A stretch of 64,000 bases of DNA from Burkholderia sp. Bp8963. Its GTDB lineage: Bacteria; Pseudomonadota; Gammaproteobacteria; Burkholderiales; Burkholderiaceae. The stretch covers positions 103,600 through 167,599 of the forward strand of contig NZ_QTQP01000013.1 of assembly GCF_003854275.1 (NCBI RefSeq). The letters are read 5' to 3'. Below the pieces are notes generated by a model, which ran no database searches, had not been told where the DNA came from, and saw only the letters and a program-made list of their open reading frames with translations. Shown here piece by piece: positions 30,626-39,636 of the stretch. Position 1 is the first letter of the stretch; each line of letters opens with the position of its first letter. Position numbers and translations under genes: made by a program.

Positions 30626-32740
30626 ATGCCACCCGCCCTGCCCGACCGCCTCGAACCCGGCCGCGGCTATCCGCTGGGCGCGCGCTGGGACGGCCTCGGG
30701 GTCAACTTCGCGGTATTTTCCGCGCATGCGCAGCGCATCCAGCTCTGCCTGTTCGACCCGACCGGACGCAAGGAACTCGCGCGTTACGACCTGCCCGAGT
30801 GCACCGACGAGGTGTGGCACGGCTACCTGCCCGGCGCGCACCCGGGCACCGTGTACGGGTTCCGCGCCGACGGCCCGTATCAGCCGCAGTACGGCCACCG
30901 CTTCAATCCGACCAAGCTGCTGCTCGATCCGTACGCGCGCAAGCTGGTCGGCCAGTTCCGCTGGTCCGACGCGTTGTTCGGCTACCGGCTTCATTCGAAC
31001 CGGGCGGACCTGTCGATGGACCGGCGCGACTCCGCGCCCGCGATGCCGAAATGCGTGGTGGTGGACGAAACGTTCGACTGGAGCAACGACCGGCGCCCAA
31101 GCGTACCGTGGCGCGACATGCTGATCTACGAGACCCACGTGCGCGGCGCGTCGATGCGCCGCGCCGGGTTGCGCCCGCCCGAACGCGGGACCTTCTCCGT
31201 GCTCGCGTCGCCGGATTTCATCGCACACCTGCGCGCACTCGGCGTGACGACCGTCGAACTGCTGCCCGTGCACGCGTTCCTGCACAGCCGTGCGCTCGTG
31301 AACCGCGGCCTGCGCAACTACTGGGGCTATGACACCCTCGCGTTTTTCGCGCCGGAACCCGCGTACCTCGCGACCCGGCGGCTCGAAGAGATGCGCATCG
31401 CGGTCCGCCAGTTCCACGCGGCCGGCATCGAAGTCGTGCTCGACGTCGTCTACAACCACACGTGCGAGGGCAACCAGCTCGGCCCGACGCTGTCGTGGCG
31501 CGGCCTCGACAACGCGAGCTATTACCGGCTCGTGCCGGGCGACCATCGCTTTCACGTCGACGAGACAGGCTGCGGCAATACGCTGAATCTCGCGCATCCG
31601 CGCGTGCTGCAGATGGTGATGGATTCGCTGCGCTACTGGGCAACCGCGTTCAACGTCGACGGCTTCCGGTTCGACCTCAGCGCGACGCTCGGCCGCGAGC
31701 ACGGCGGCTTCGATCCCGGTGCGGGCTTCTTCGATGCGCTGCGGCAGGATCCCGTGCTCGCACAGCGCAAGCTGATCGTCGAGCCATGGGACGTCGGTCA
31801 CGGCGGCTATCAGCTCGGGCGCCATCCGCCCGGCTTCGTGGAGTGGAACGACCGCTTTCGCGACACGGTGCGCCGCTTCTGGCGCGGCGACCCCGGCCAG
31901 CGTCCGGACCTCGCCGCCCGCCTCGCGGGGTCCGCCGACCTGTTCAACCACCAGCGGCGCAGGACCTGGGCGTCGGTCAATTTCGTCACCGCGCACGACG
32001 GCTTCACGCTCGCCGATCTCGTCGCGTTCGCATCGAAGCACAACGATGCGAACGGCGAAGACAATCGCGACGGCCAGGACGACAACTGCAGTTCGAACTG
32101 GGGCGTCGAGGGCCCGACCAACGACCCGCGGATCCGCGACGTGCGCGCGCGCGTCGCGCGCTCGATGCTTGCGACGCTGTTCGCGGCGCTCGGCACGCCC
32201 ATGCTGCTCGGTGGCGACGAATTCTGGCGCAGCCAGCGCGGCAACAACAACGCGTATTGCCAGGATAACGAACTGTCCTGGCTCGACTGGCAAGCCGCAC
32301 AGAGCGACGATGGCGTGCGGATGACGCGCTTCATCGCGCGGCTCGCCGCGCTGCGGCGCCTGCATCCGGTGCTGTCCGAGCCCCACTTTTTATCCGGCGA
32401 GCGCGAAGGCGCGCCAGGCCTGAGCGAGATCGACTGGTTCGACGAACGCGGCGACGCATTGACCGTGCCCGCGTGGCAGGACCGCGAGCGCCGCGCGCTG
32501 ATGATGCGGCGCGTCGGCATCGCGCACAGCGGCCGCACCGAGGCGCTGCTGCTGATGCTCAATGCGTCGTCCGACGCGCTCGTGTTCACGCCGCCGCCGC
32601 CCGCGCTCGCCTACCGCGTGCTGCTCGACACCGCCGCGCCGGACACCGTGCCCCATGCGTGGCCGCTCGATGACCTCCACGTAGCCGCACACGGCGTGGT
32701 GATCGCGGTGGCAAACGTGCCGCACGGGCCCCATTCGTGA
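30626..32740 (+). CDS. glgX: Glycogen debranching enzyme GlgX
   Basis: A 704-residue isoamylase-type GH13 protein. Features are the N-terminal CBM48 (GVNFAVFSAHAQRIQLCLFD), KLLLDPYARK, YETHVRGASM, VLDVVYNHTCEGN, nucleophile Asp in VDGFRFDLSATLGRE, acid Glu in LIVEPWDVG and FVTAHDGFTLADLV. GlgX removes short alpha-1,6 branches, usually after phosphorylase trimming, and in this operon supplies linear chains for TreY. It starts 28 bases after glgB with ACAGGAGATT upstream, so it is part of the same transcript. Confidence 0.95.
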   Translation: MPPALPDRLEPGRGYPLGARWDGLGVNFAVFSAHAQRIQLCLFDPTGRKELARYDLPECTDEVWHGYLPGAHPGTVYGFRADGPYQPQYGHRFNPTKLLLDPYARKLVGQFRWSDALFGYRLHSNRADLSMDRRDSAPAMPKCVVVDETFDWSNDRRPSVPWRDMLIYETHVRGASMRRAGLRPPERGTFSVLASPDFIAHLRALGVTTVELLPVHAFLHSRALVNRGLRNYWGYDTLAFFAPEPAYLATRRLEEMRIAVRQFHAAGIEVVLDVVYNHTCEGNQLGPTLSWRGLDNASYYRLVPGDHRFHVDETGCGNTLNLAHPRVLQMVMDSLRYWATAFNVDGFRFDLSATLGREHGGFDPGAGFFDALRQDPVLAQRKLIVEPWDVGHGGYQLGRHPPGFVEWNDRFRDTVRRFWRGDPGQRPDLAARLAGSADLFNHQRRRTWASVNFVTAHDGFTLADLVAFASKHNDANGEDNRDGQDDNCSSNWGVEGPTNDPRIRDVRARVARSMLATLFAALGTPMLLGGDEFWRSQRGNNNAYCQDNELSWLDWQAAQSDDGVRMTRFIARLAALRRLHPVLSEPHFLSGEREGAPGLSEIDWFDERGDALTVPAWQDRERRALMMRRVGIAHSGRTEALLLMLNASSDALVFTPPPPALAYRVLLDTAAPDTVPHAWPLDDLHVAAHGVVIAVANVPHGPHS

Positions 32741-32750
32741 GGTTTGAGTC

Positions 32751-34676
32751 ATGAAGCTTTCTTCGTCCGCTCCTTCGTCTGCTTCTTCGTCCGCTCCGTC
32801 GTCCGCTTCTTCGTCCGCCACGCATGCGTACCCGCTGTCGTTCGGCGCGACCGCCGTCGATGCGGGCCACACGCGCTTTCGTCTGTGGGCGCCCGCGAGC
32901 CGCACGGCCGCGGTCGAGCTGCACGGTGCAACCGCGATCGCGATGACGGCCGTCGGCGACGGCTGGTTCGAGACCGTCGCGCCGTGCGGCGCAGGCACGC
33001 TGTATCGCTACCGGCTCGACGGCGGGCTCGCGGTGCCCGATCCCGCGTCGCGCTTCCAGCCCTACGACGTGCATGGCCCGAGCCAGGTGATCGATCCTGC
33101 CGCGTACCGCTGGCGCTACGACACGTGGCGCGGCCGTCCTTGGCACGAGACGGTGCTGTACGAACTGCATGTCGGCGCGTGCGGCGGTTATCCGCGCGTC
33201 GAACGGCGCCTCGCCGCGCTCGCGGCGCTCGGCGTGACGGCGCTTGAGCTGATGCCCGTCAACGCATTTCCGGGCACGCGGAACTGGGGCTACGACGGCG
33301 TGCTGCCGTTCGCGCCCGACGCGTCGTACGGCCGCCCCGAGGAGCTGAAGGCGCTCGTTGACGCCGCGCACGGGTTAGGGCTGCAGGTGCTGCTCGACGT
33401 GGTCTACAACCACTTCGGCCCCGACGGCAACTGGCTGCCGCGTTATGCGCCGGCTTTCTTTCGCCGCGACCGCCAGACGGCGTGGGGCCCCGCGATCGAT
33501 TTCTCGTGTCCGCAGGTGAGCCGGTTCTTCATCGAGAATGCGCTGTACTGGCTCGACGAATACCGCTTCGACGGCCTGCGCATCGATGCCGCGCACGCGA
33601 TCGACAACGACGCGTGGCTGCGCATGCTCGCGCGCACGGTGCGCGCGCATGCGGGCAGCGCGCGTCACGTGCACCTCGTGCTCGAGAACGAGCGCAACAC
33701 CGCGAGCCTGCTCGATGCGGGCGGTTTCGACGCACAATGGAACGACGACTTCCACAACAGCGCGCACGTGCTGCTCACCGGCGAGCGCGACGGCTATTAC
33801 CGCGCGTATGCGGACGCGCCGGTGCGACGGCTCGCGCGCACGCTCGGCGAAGGGTTCGCGTACCAGGGCGAGCCGTCGCCGCTGCACGCGAACGCGCCGC
33901 GCGGAGAACCGAGCGCACATCTGCCGCCCACCGCATTCGTCACATTCCTGCAGAACCACGATCAGGTCGGCAATCGCGCGTTCGGCGAGCGGCTGCGCAC
34001 GCTCGCGAACGACGACGCGGTGCGCGCGGTGACCGCGCTGATGCTGCTTGCGCCGCAGATTCCGCTGCTGTTCATGGGCGAGGAATGCGGCAGCACGCAG
34101 CCGTTCCAGTTCTTCACCGACTATGCGGGCCCGCTTGCCGATGCGGTGCGCGACGGCCGGCGCCGCGAATTCGCGGCGTTTGCAGCGTTCGCGGATCCCG
34201 CGCACCGCACCGCGATTCCCGATCCGAACGACGCGGCGACATTCGCGCGCTCGACGCTCGACACGCCGGCCGCGGAACCGCCCGACGCCGCCTCGTGGCG
34301 CCGCTTCTACCGCAGCGCGCTGGCGGTCCGCTCGGCATTCGTGACCCCGCATCTGCGCGACGCCCGCGCGCTCGACGCTACCGTGCTGGCGGAAACGGAC
34401 GGCAGCGACGCGCGGGCGCTCGTCGCGTGCTGGCGGCTCGGTGACGGCAGCACGTTGACGATCGCGCTGAATCTCGGCGCGCACGCCGCGCGGCTGCCCG
34501 CGCTGCCGGCCGGCAGGATCGTGTTCGAGACGCCGCCGCGCGCGCGCGACCGGCTGGCCGACCGGCAACTGTGCGGCCATGCGTGCATCGCGTGGCACGA
34601 CGGCTCGGCGGGACGCGGCGCGCCGCGCGATCGGCGCGAAAGCGGTGAACGCAGCGAAAGGAGCGACCAACAATGA
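32751..34676 (+). CDS. treZ: Malto-oligosyltrehalose trehalohydrolase
   Basis: A 641-residue GH13 enzyme. After a Ser/Ala-rich N-terminal repeat (residues 4-23) come the beta-sandwich domain (TRFRLWAPASRTAAVELHG), YELHVG, RNWGYDGVLPFAPDASYG, DVVYNHFGPDGNWLP, nucleophile Asp in FDGLRIDAAHAI, acid Glu in LVLENERN and FLQNHDQVGNRAFGER. TreZ releases free trehalose from the maltooligosyltrehalose made by TreY. It starts 10 bases after glgX, and its TGA overlaps the malQ ATG. Confidence 0.95.
   Translation: MKLSSSAPSSASSSAPSSASSSATHAYPLSFGATAVDAGHTRFRLWAPASRTAAVELHGATAIAMTAVGDGWFETVAPCGAGTLYRYRLDGGLAVPDPASRFQPYDVHGPSQVIDPAAYRWRYDTWRGRPWHETVLYELHVGACGGYPRVERRLAALAALGVTALELMPVNAFPGTRNWGYDGVLPFAPDASYGRPEELKALVDAAHGLGLQVLLDVVYNHFGPDGNWLPRYAPAFFRRDRQTAWGPAIDFSCPQVSRFFIENALYWLDEYRFDGLRIDAAHAIDNDAWLRMLARTVRAHAGSARHVHLVLENERNTASLLDAGGFDAQWNDDFHNSAHVLLTGERDGYYRAYADAPVRRLARTLGEGFAYQGEPSPLHANAPRGEPSAHLPPTAFVTFLQNHDQVGNRAFGERLRTLANDDAVRAVTALMLLAPQIPLLFMGEECGSTQPFQFFTDYAGPLADAVRDGRRREFAAFAAFADPAHRTAIPDPNDAATFARSTLDTPAAEPPDAASWRRFYRSALAVRSAFVTPHLRDARALDATVLAETDGSDARALVACWRLGDGSTLTIALNLGAHAARLPALPAGRIVFETPPRARDRLADRQLCGHACIAWHDGSAGRGAPRDRRESGERSERSDQQ
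32760..32819 (+). repeat. 24-bp in-frame tandem repeat at the treZ 5' end
   Basis: There are two and a half imperfect copies of a 24-base unit beginning TCTTCGTCCGCT, coding for repeated Ser-Ser-Ser-Ala-Pro-Ser-Ser-Ala. Because the unit is a multiple of three, copy-number change would alter only the length of the flexible N-terminal tail. Confidence 0.75.
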
Positions 34677-36865
34677 CGACCGACATACCGATCGCGACGC
34701 TCGCCCGGGCGGCCGGATTCGAGATCGAGTGGACCGATGCGGCAGGTGTGGCGCGTCGCGTCGACGACGGCGTGCTGTACGCGCTCGTCGCCACATTGGG
34801 CTGGCCGTGCGGCACCGCCGCCGAGCGTGTGGACAGCGCGAACGCGCTGGCCGCTGCGGCCGCGACGCCGCCGCACTTCGTCACGGGCGACGCCGGCGTG
34901 CCGCTCGTGCTGCCGCTGACGGTCATGCGGCCCGGCGAGCGCTTCCGGATCGCGCTCGAAACGGGCGCAACCGTCAACGGGCACGTGGCCGGTGCCGGCG
35001 ATCGCGGCGCGCTGCCGCCGCTCGCCGCCGGCTACCACACACTGGAAATCGGCGAGCGGCAGATCACGCTCGCCATTGCGCCGCCGCCGGGCCGGACCTT
35101 CGCCGATGCCGCACGCGAACGGGACGCCGACGGCTGCTGGGGCATCGCGGCTCAGCTGTATGGCTTGCGGCGCGCGCATGACGACGGATGCGGCGACTTC
35201 ACCGCGCTCGCGCAGCTCGCGGCGCATGCGGCCCGGCACGGCGCGCAAGCGCTTGCGATCAGCCCGACCCATGCGCTGTTCCCGGCCCAGCCCGAGCGCG
35301 ACAGCCCGTACTCGCCGTCGTCGCGCCGCTGGCACAACGTCGCCTATCTCGCTTGCGATGCGGTGCCGGGCGCCGAGCGGGTGCCGGCTGACGGCGATTC
35401 GCTGGCGGACGCGCCGCTGATCGACTGGCCGCGCGTGCTGCCGCGCAAGCTGCACGCGCTGCGTGTGCGGTTCGATGCGTGGCGCGCGCACGGCGGCGCC
35501 GGCCACGAAGCATTTCAGCGTTTTCGCGCGGAGGGCGGTGCGGCACTCGACGCACATGCGCGCTTCGATGCATTGCACGCGTACTGCATCGGTCACGGCT
35601 TCGGCGCCGACTGGCGGCACTGGCCCGCGCGGTGGCAGATGCCGGCCTCCGCCGAGGTCGATGCGTTCGCGCGCGAGCACGAGGACACCGTCGCGTTCCA
35701 CGCATTCCTGCAATGGTGCGCGACGAACGCCCTCGCCGACGCGCAACGCGCGGCCCGCGCGGCCGGCATGGCGATCGGCCTGATTGCCGACCTGGCGGTC
35801 GGCTCCGACCATGCCGGCAGCGACGTGTGGGCGCATCGCGCGACATTGCTGCACGGCGCGTCGCTCGGCGCGCCGCCCGACCTGTTCAACGCCGACGGGC
35901 AGGCGTGGGGCGTGACGACGTGGACGCCCGCCGCGTTGCGCGCGGAAGGCTTCGCGTCGTTTGTCGACCTGCTGCGCGCGACGTTCGCGCATGCGGGCGG
36001 CATCCGCATCGACCACGTGCTCGGCTTCGCAAGGATGTGGATCGTGCCCGACGGCGCACGCCCGCGCGACGGTGCGTATCTGCGCTATCCGTGCGACGAC
36101 CTGTTGCGGCTCGTCGCGCTCGAGTCGGCCCGCCATCACGCAATCGCGATCGGCGAGGATCTCGGCACGGTGCCGGCCGGGTTCCGCGCGCGGCTCGCGG
36201 CGCACGGCATCGCCGGCATGCGCGTGCTGTGGTTCGAACGCGATGCCGACGGCGCGTTCCTGCCGCCCCGCGCATGGGATTGCGACGCCGTCGCGATGAC
36301 GTCGACACACGACCTGCCGACCGTTGCCGGCTGGTGGCGCGGCAGCGACCTCGGCTGGCGGCGCGCAGTGGCGCGCGGGTGCGAAGACCGTGACGGAGGC
36401 GGCACCGGACGCGACGGCGGCGCCGAAGCGGAAGCGGAAGCCGAAGCCAAAGCCAAAGCCGAAGCCGACTTCGCGTCCGATGCCGGCCGCGACGTCCGAG
36501 CAGGCCGACCGCCCGAAGCCGACGCACGCGCCGTCGCCGCCCGCGACACCGAACGCGCCGCGCTATGGCATGCGCTGCAGCGCGCGGGATGCGCGCCGGC
36601 CGGCCGCGACCTTGCGCCGCCGGACGCCCCGCCCGTCGACGCGATACTCGCGTACGTTGCGCAAGGGCCGTCGCCGCTCGCGATGCTGCCGCTCGAGGAC
36701 TTGCTCGCGCTCGATGCGCAGCCGAACCTGCCGGGCCCGCCGTGCGGTCATCCGAACTGGCGGCGGCGCCTGGCGCGGCCGGTCGATGCGCTGTTCGACA
36801 CCGACGTATGCGCGCGCATCGCGACCGTCGCACAGGCAAGATGCACACGGGAGCGCACGCAATGA
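34673..36865 (+). CDS. malQ: 4-alpha-glucanotransferase (amylomaltase)
   Basis: A 730-residue GH77 enzyme. It has an N-terminal beta domain, then the GH77 core with WGIAAQLYGLRRAHDDGCGDFTAL, SPYSPSSRRWHNVAYL, nucleophile Asp in GIRIDHVLGFARMWIVP, acid Glu in AIGEDLGTVPAGFR and TSTHDLPTVAGWW. It redistributes maltodextrin segments, here recycling short chains left by GlgX and TreY. An unusual insertion after the last catalytic motif holds an Ala/Glu/Lys repeat, coded at about 36420-36466, which should be a flexible or helical loop. The ATG overlaps the treZ stop and the stop overlaps the treY start. Confidence 0.93.
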   Translation: MTTDIPIATLARAAGFEIEWTDAAGVARRVDDGVLYALVATLGWPCGTAAERVDSANALAAAAATPPHFVTGDAGVPLVLPLTVMRPGERFRIALETGATVNGHVAGAGDRGALPPLAAGYHTLEIGERQITLAIAPPPGRTFADAARERDADGCWGIAAQLYGLRRAHDDGCGDFTALAQLAAHAARHGAQALAISPTHALFPAQPERDSPYSPSSRRWHNVAYLACDAVPGAERVPADGDSLADAPLIDWPRVLPRKLHALRVRFDAWRAHGGAGHEAFQRFRAEGGAALDAHARFDALHAYCIGHGFGADWRHWPARWQMPASAEVDAFAREHEDTVAFHAFLQWCATNALADAQRAARAAGMAIGLIADLAVGSDHAGSDVWAHRATLLHGASLGAPPDLFNADGQAWGVTTWTPAALRAEGFASFVDLLRATFAHAGGIRIDHVLGFARMWIVPDGARPRDGAYLRYPCDDLLRLVALESARHHAIAIGEDLGTVPAGFRARLAAHGIAGMRVLWFERDADGAFLPPRAWDCDAVAMTSTHDLPTVAGWWRGSDLGWRRAVARGCEDRDGGGTGRDGGAEAEAEAEAKAKAEADFASDAGRDVRAGRPPEADARAVAARDTERAALWHALQRAGCAPAGRDLAPPDAPPVDAILAYVAQGPSPLAMLPLEDLLALDAQPNLPGPPCGHPNWRRRLARPVDALFDTDVCARIATVAQARCTRERTQ
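36420..36466 (+). repeat. Short GCNGAR/GCNAAR tandem repeat inside malQ
   Basis: Alternating Ala and Glu/Lys codons (GCGGAAGCGGAAGCC-like 6-base units) repeat about seven times, producing an AEAEAEAEAKAKAEA tract. It lies in a variable loop outside the catalytic motifs, so length changes are likely to be tolerated. Confidence 0.65.
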
Positions 36866-39636
36866 CACCGCGCGCCACGCTGCGGCTGCAGCTTCACGCC
36901 GGGTTCACGTTCGACGATGCGGCCGCGCACGTCGACTACTTCGCCCGGCTTGGCGCGAGCCACCTGTACCTGTCGCCGATCACGACCGCCGAGCCCGGCT
37001 CGCGGCACGGCTACGACACGGTCGACTACACGGAAATCAGCGCCGAACTCGGCGGCGAGCGCGGTTTCGTCACGCTCGTCGATGCGCTGCACGCGCGCGG
37101 CATGGGCGTGATCGTCGACATCGTGCCGAACCACATGGGTGTCGGCGGATCGTCGAACCGCTGGTGGAACGACGTACTCGAATGGGGCTCCGCCAGTCCG
37201 TTCGCACGCCATTTCGACATCGACTGGCATCCGGGCGATGCGGCGCTCGACGGCAAGGTGCTGCTGCCCTGCCTTGGCGCGCCATACGGCGACGCGCTCG
37301 CGGCGGGCGACATCAGGCTGTGCGCCGACGCGCAGTCGGGGGGCTTTCAGATCGCATGCGGGGGACGCCGGTTGCCGGTTGCCGTCGCCACGTACGCGGA
37401 GATCCTGCGTATCGCGAACCGCGCGGACCTGAACGCGCTCGCCGCGCGCTTCGACGGCACGGCCCGGCTCGAGCCCGGAACCAAGCGCGTCGCGTCCGCG
37501 CACGCGGCACTGCGCGAGTTCGTCGCCGCGCAGGGTTCCGGCGCGCTCGATGCCGCGCTGCACGGCTTCGATCCGGGGCTCGCGCGCTCGCGCGCGTGGC
37601 TGCACCGGTTGCTCGAACGCCAGCACTATCGGCTCGCGTGGTGGCGCACGGCCGCCGACGAGCTCAACTGGCGACGCTTCTTCGACATCGCGACGCTCGC
37701 GGCGGTCCGCGTCGACGACGAAGCGGTGTTCGACGCGGTGCATGCGCTGCTGTTCCGGTTATACGAGGCAGGACTCGTCGACGGCGTGCGCGTCGACCAC
37801 GTCGACGGGCTCGCCGATCCGCGCGGCTATTGCCGGCAGCTGCGCGCGCGGCTGGCCGAGCTGCGCACCGCCGCGCCGTATCTGGTGGTCGAGAAGATCC
37901 TCGCGCCAGGCGAGCCACTGCGCGCGAACTGGGCCGCCGATGGCACGACCGGCTACGATTTCATGAACGACGTCGCCGCGCTGCTGCACGATCCGGCCGG
38001 CGCCGCGCCGCTCGCCGCGCACTGGGCGGCGGTTTCCGGCTCACGGGCGACGTTCGCGGACGAAGCGCTCGCCGGCAAGCGACAGGTGCTGGCGCACGCG
38101 CTGGCCACCGAGCATGCGCGCGTCGCGGCGGCGCTGCACCAGGTCGCGCGCGCGTCGGCCCATACGCGCGACTTCAGCCGCAACGCGATCCAGCGCGTGC
38201 TCGCCGAACTGGCGATCCGTGTGCCCGTCTATCGGCTCTATCCGGCCGATGGCGACCTCGATCCCGTCGATCGACGGCTGCTCGCCTGCGCGTACGACGG
38301 TGCGAGCGAAGCAGTCGCCGCCGCGGACCGTGCCGCGCTCGATCATGTTGCGGAATGGCTCGGCCTGCCGAGTGTCGGCACGCGGAGCGACAACGCCGCG
38401 CCGCGTGCGGTGCGCATCGCGTTCGCGCAGCTCACCGCGCCGCTCGCCGCCAAAGGCGTCGAAGATACGGCGAACTATCGTTACGGCAGACTGCTGTCGC
38501 GCAACGAAGTCGGCGCCGATGCGGGCGAGTTCAGCCTGTCGCGCGGTGCGTTCCATGCGCGCAACCGCCGCCGAGCGCGCACGGTGCCGCACACGCTCGT
38601 TGCGACTGCGACGCACGACCACAAGCGCGGTGAGGACGCACGCGCACGACTCGCCGTGCTGAGCGAAGCGCCCGACGCATGGCGCGCGGCTTCGCTCGAA
38701 TGGTCGGTGCTCAACGCACCGCACCGGCAACCGGCACACGGCGGCTTGCCGTGGGTGCCCGGCCCGGGCGCGGAAGCGATGCTGTACCAGACGCTCGTCG
38801 GCTGCTGGCCGCCCACGCTCGCCCCCGACGACGCACCGGGCCTCGCGGCCCTCGCCGACCGTGTCGAGCGCTGGCAGACGAAGGCGCTGCGCGAGGCGAA
38901 ACAGCACACCGACTGGCTCGCGCCCGATGCGGACTACGAACGCGGCTGCGCGGCATTTCTGCGTGCGCTGCTCGCGCCGCGCGGCCGCGACGATTTCGCA
39001 CACCGGCTACACGCGTTCATCGCGCGGATCGCGCCCGCCGGCGTCGTGAACAGCCTGTCGCAAACTGCGCTGCGCATCGCGTCGCCCGGAGTGCCCGATC
39101 TCTATCAAGGTACCGACGCATGGGACCATTCGCTCGTCGATCCGGACAACCGCCGCGACGTACCGTTTGCGTTGCTCGAAGCGGAACGTGTCGACGGGCC
39201 GGTCGCTTCGTATCTGCGCACCTGGCCCGATGCACGCGTGAAGCGCGCGCTCGTCGAGCGGATGCTCGCGCTGCGCGCGCGTTGGCCCGCAACGTTCGCC
39301 GATGGCGGCTATCTGCCGCTGCGCGTGCGCGGCGAACGCGCACGCCACGCGATCGCGTTCGCGCGCTGCGGTGCGACGGCCACCGTCGTCATCGTCGCGA
39401 CGCGGCTTGCCTACGCGCTACTCGACGGCGCGGCGGCACTGCCGCGCGTGGCGCCGGAACAGTGGCGCGACACGGTCGTCATGCTGCCGCCGGATGCCGC
39501 CGGACCGTGGTCCGACTGGCTGAACAACCGGCAGGAAATCGACGCGCCGGACGGCCGCTTGCGACTCGACACATGCGTCGCGAGCCTGCCGGTGGCCGTG
39601 CTGGTCGCAGTGCGCAACGGGCATCATGCACGGTGA
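36862..39636 (+). CDS. treY: Malto-oligosyltrehalose synthase
   Basis: A 924-residue GH13 isomerase, normal for TreY. Features are TLRLQLHAGFTFDDAAAHVDYF, HLYLSPITTAEPGSRHGYD, IVDIVPNHMGV, nucleophile Asp in VDGVRVDHVDGLADP, acid Glu in YLVVEKILAPGEPL, KGVEDTANYRY and TATHDHKRGEDARARL. It converts the reducing-end alpha-1,4 bond of a glucan to the alpha-1,1 bond that TreZ then cuts off as trehalose. The start at 36862 has GGGAG 8 bases upstream and an ATGA overlap with malQ. The stop TGA directly abuts the stop of the convergent senA gene with no intervening base. Confidence 0.95.
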   Translation: MTPRATLRLQLHAGFTFDDAAAHVDYFARLGASHLYLSPITTAEPGSRHGYDTVDYTEISAELGGERGFVTLVDALHARGMGVIVDIVPNHMGVGGSSNRWWNDVLEWGSASPFARHFDIDWHPGDAALDGKVLLPCLGAPYGDALAAGDIRLCADAQSGGFQIACGGRRLPVAVATYAEILRIANRADLNALAARFDGTARLEPGTKRVASAHAALREFVAAQGSGALDAALHGFDPGLARSRAWLHRLLERQHYRLAWWRTAADELNWRRFFDIATLAAVRVDDEAVFDAVHALLFRLYEAGLVDGVRVDHVDGLADPRGYCRQLRARLAELRTAAPYLVVEKILAPGEPLRANWAADGTTGYDFMNDVAALLHDPAGAAPLAAHWAAVSGSRATFADEALAGKRQVLAHALATEHARVAAALHQVARASAHTRDFSRNAIQRVLAELAIRVPVYRLYPADGDLDPVDRRLLACAYDGASEAVAAADRAALDHVAEWLGLPSVGTRSDNAAPRAVRIAFAQLTAPLAAKGVEDTANYRYGRLLSRNEVGADAGEFSLSRGAFHARNRRRARTVPHTLVATATHDHKRGEDARARLAVLSEAPDAWRAASLEWSVLNAPHRQPAHGGLPWVPGPGAEAMLYQTLVGCWPPTLAPDDAPGLAALADRVERWQTKALREAKQHTDWLAPDADYERGCAAFLRALLAPRGRDDFAHRLHAFIARIAPAGVVNSLSQTALRIASPGVPDLYQGTDAWDHSLVDPDNRRDVPFALLEAERVDGPVASYLRTWPDARVKRALVERMLALRARWPATFADGGYLPLRVRGERARHAIAFARCGATATVVIVATRLAYALLDGAAALPRVAPEQWRDTVVMLPPDAAGPWSDWLNNRQEIDAPDGRLRLDTCVASLPVAVLVAVRNGHHAR

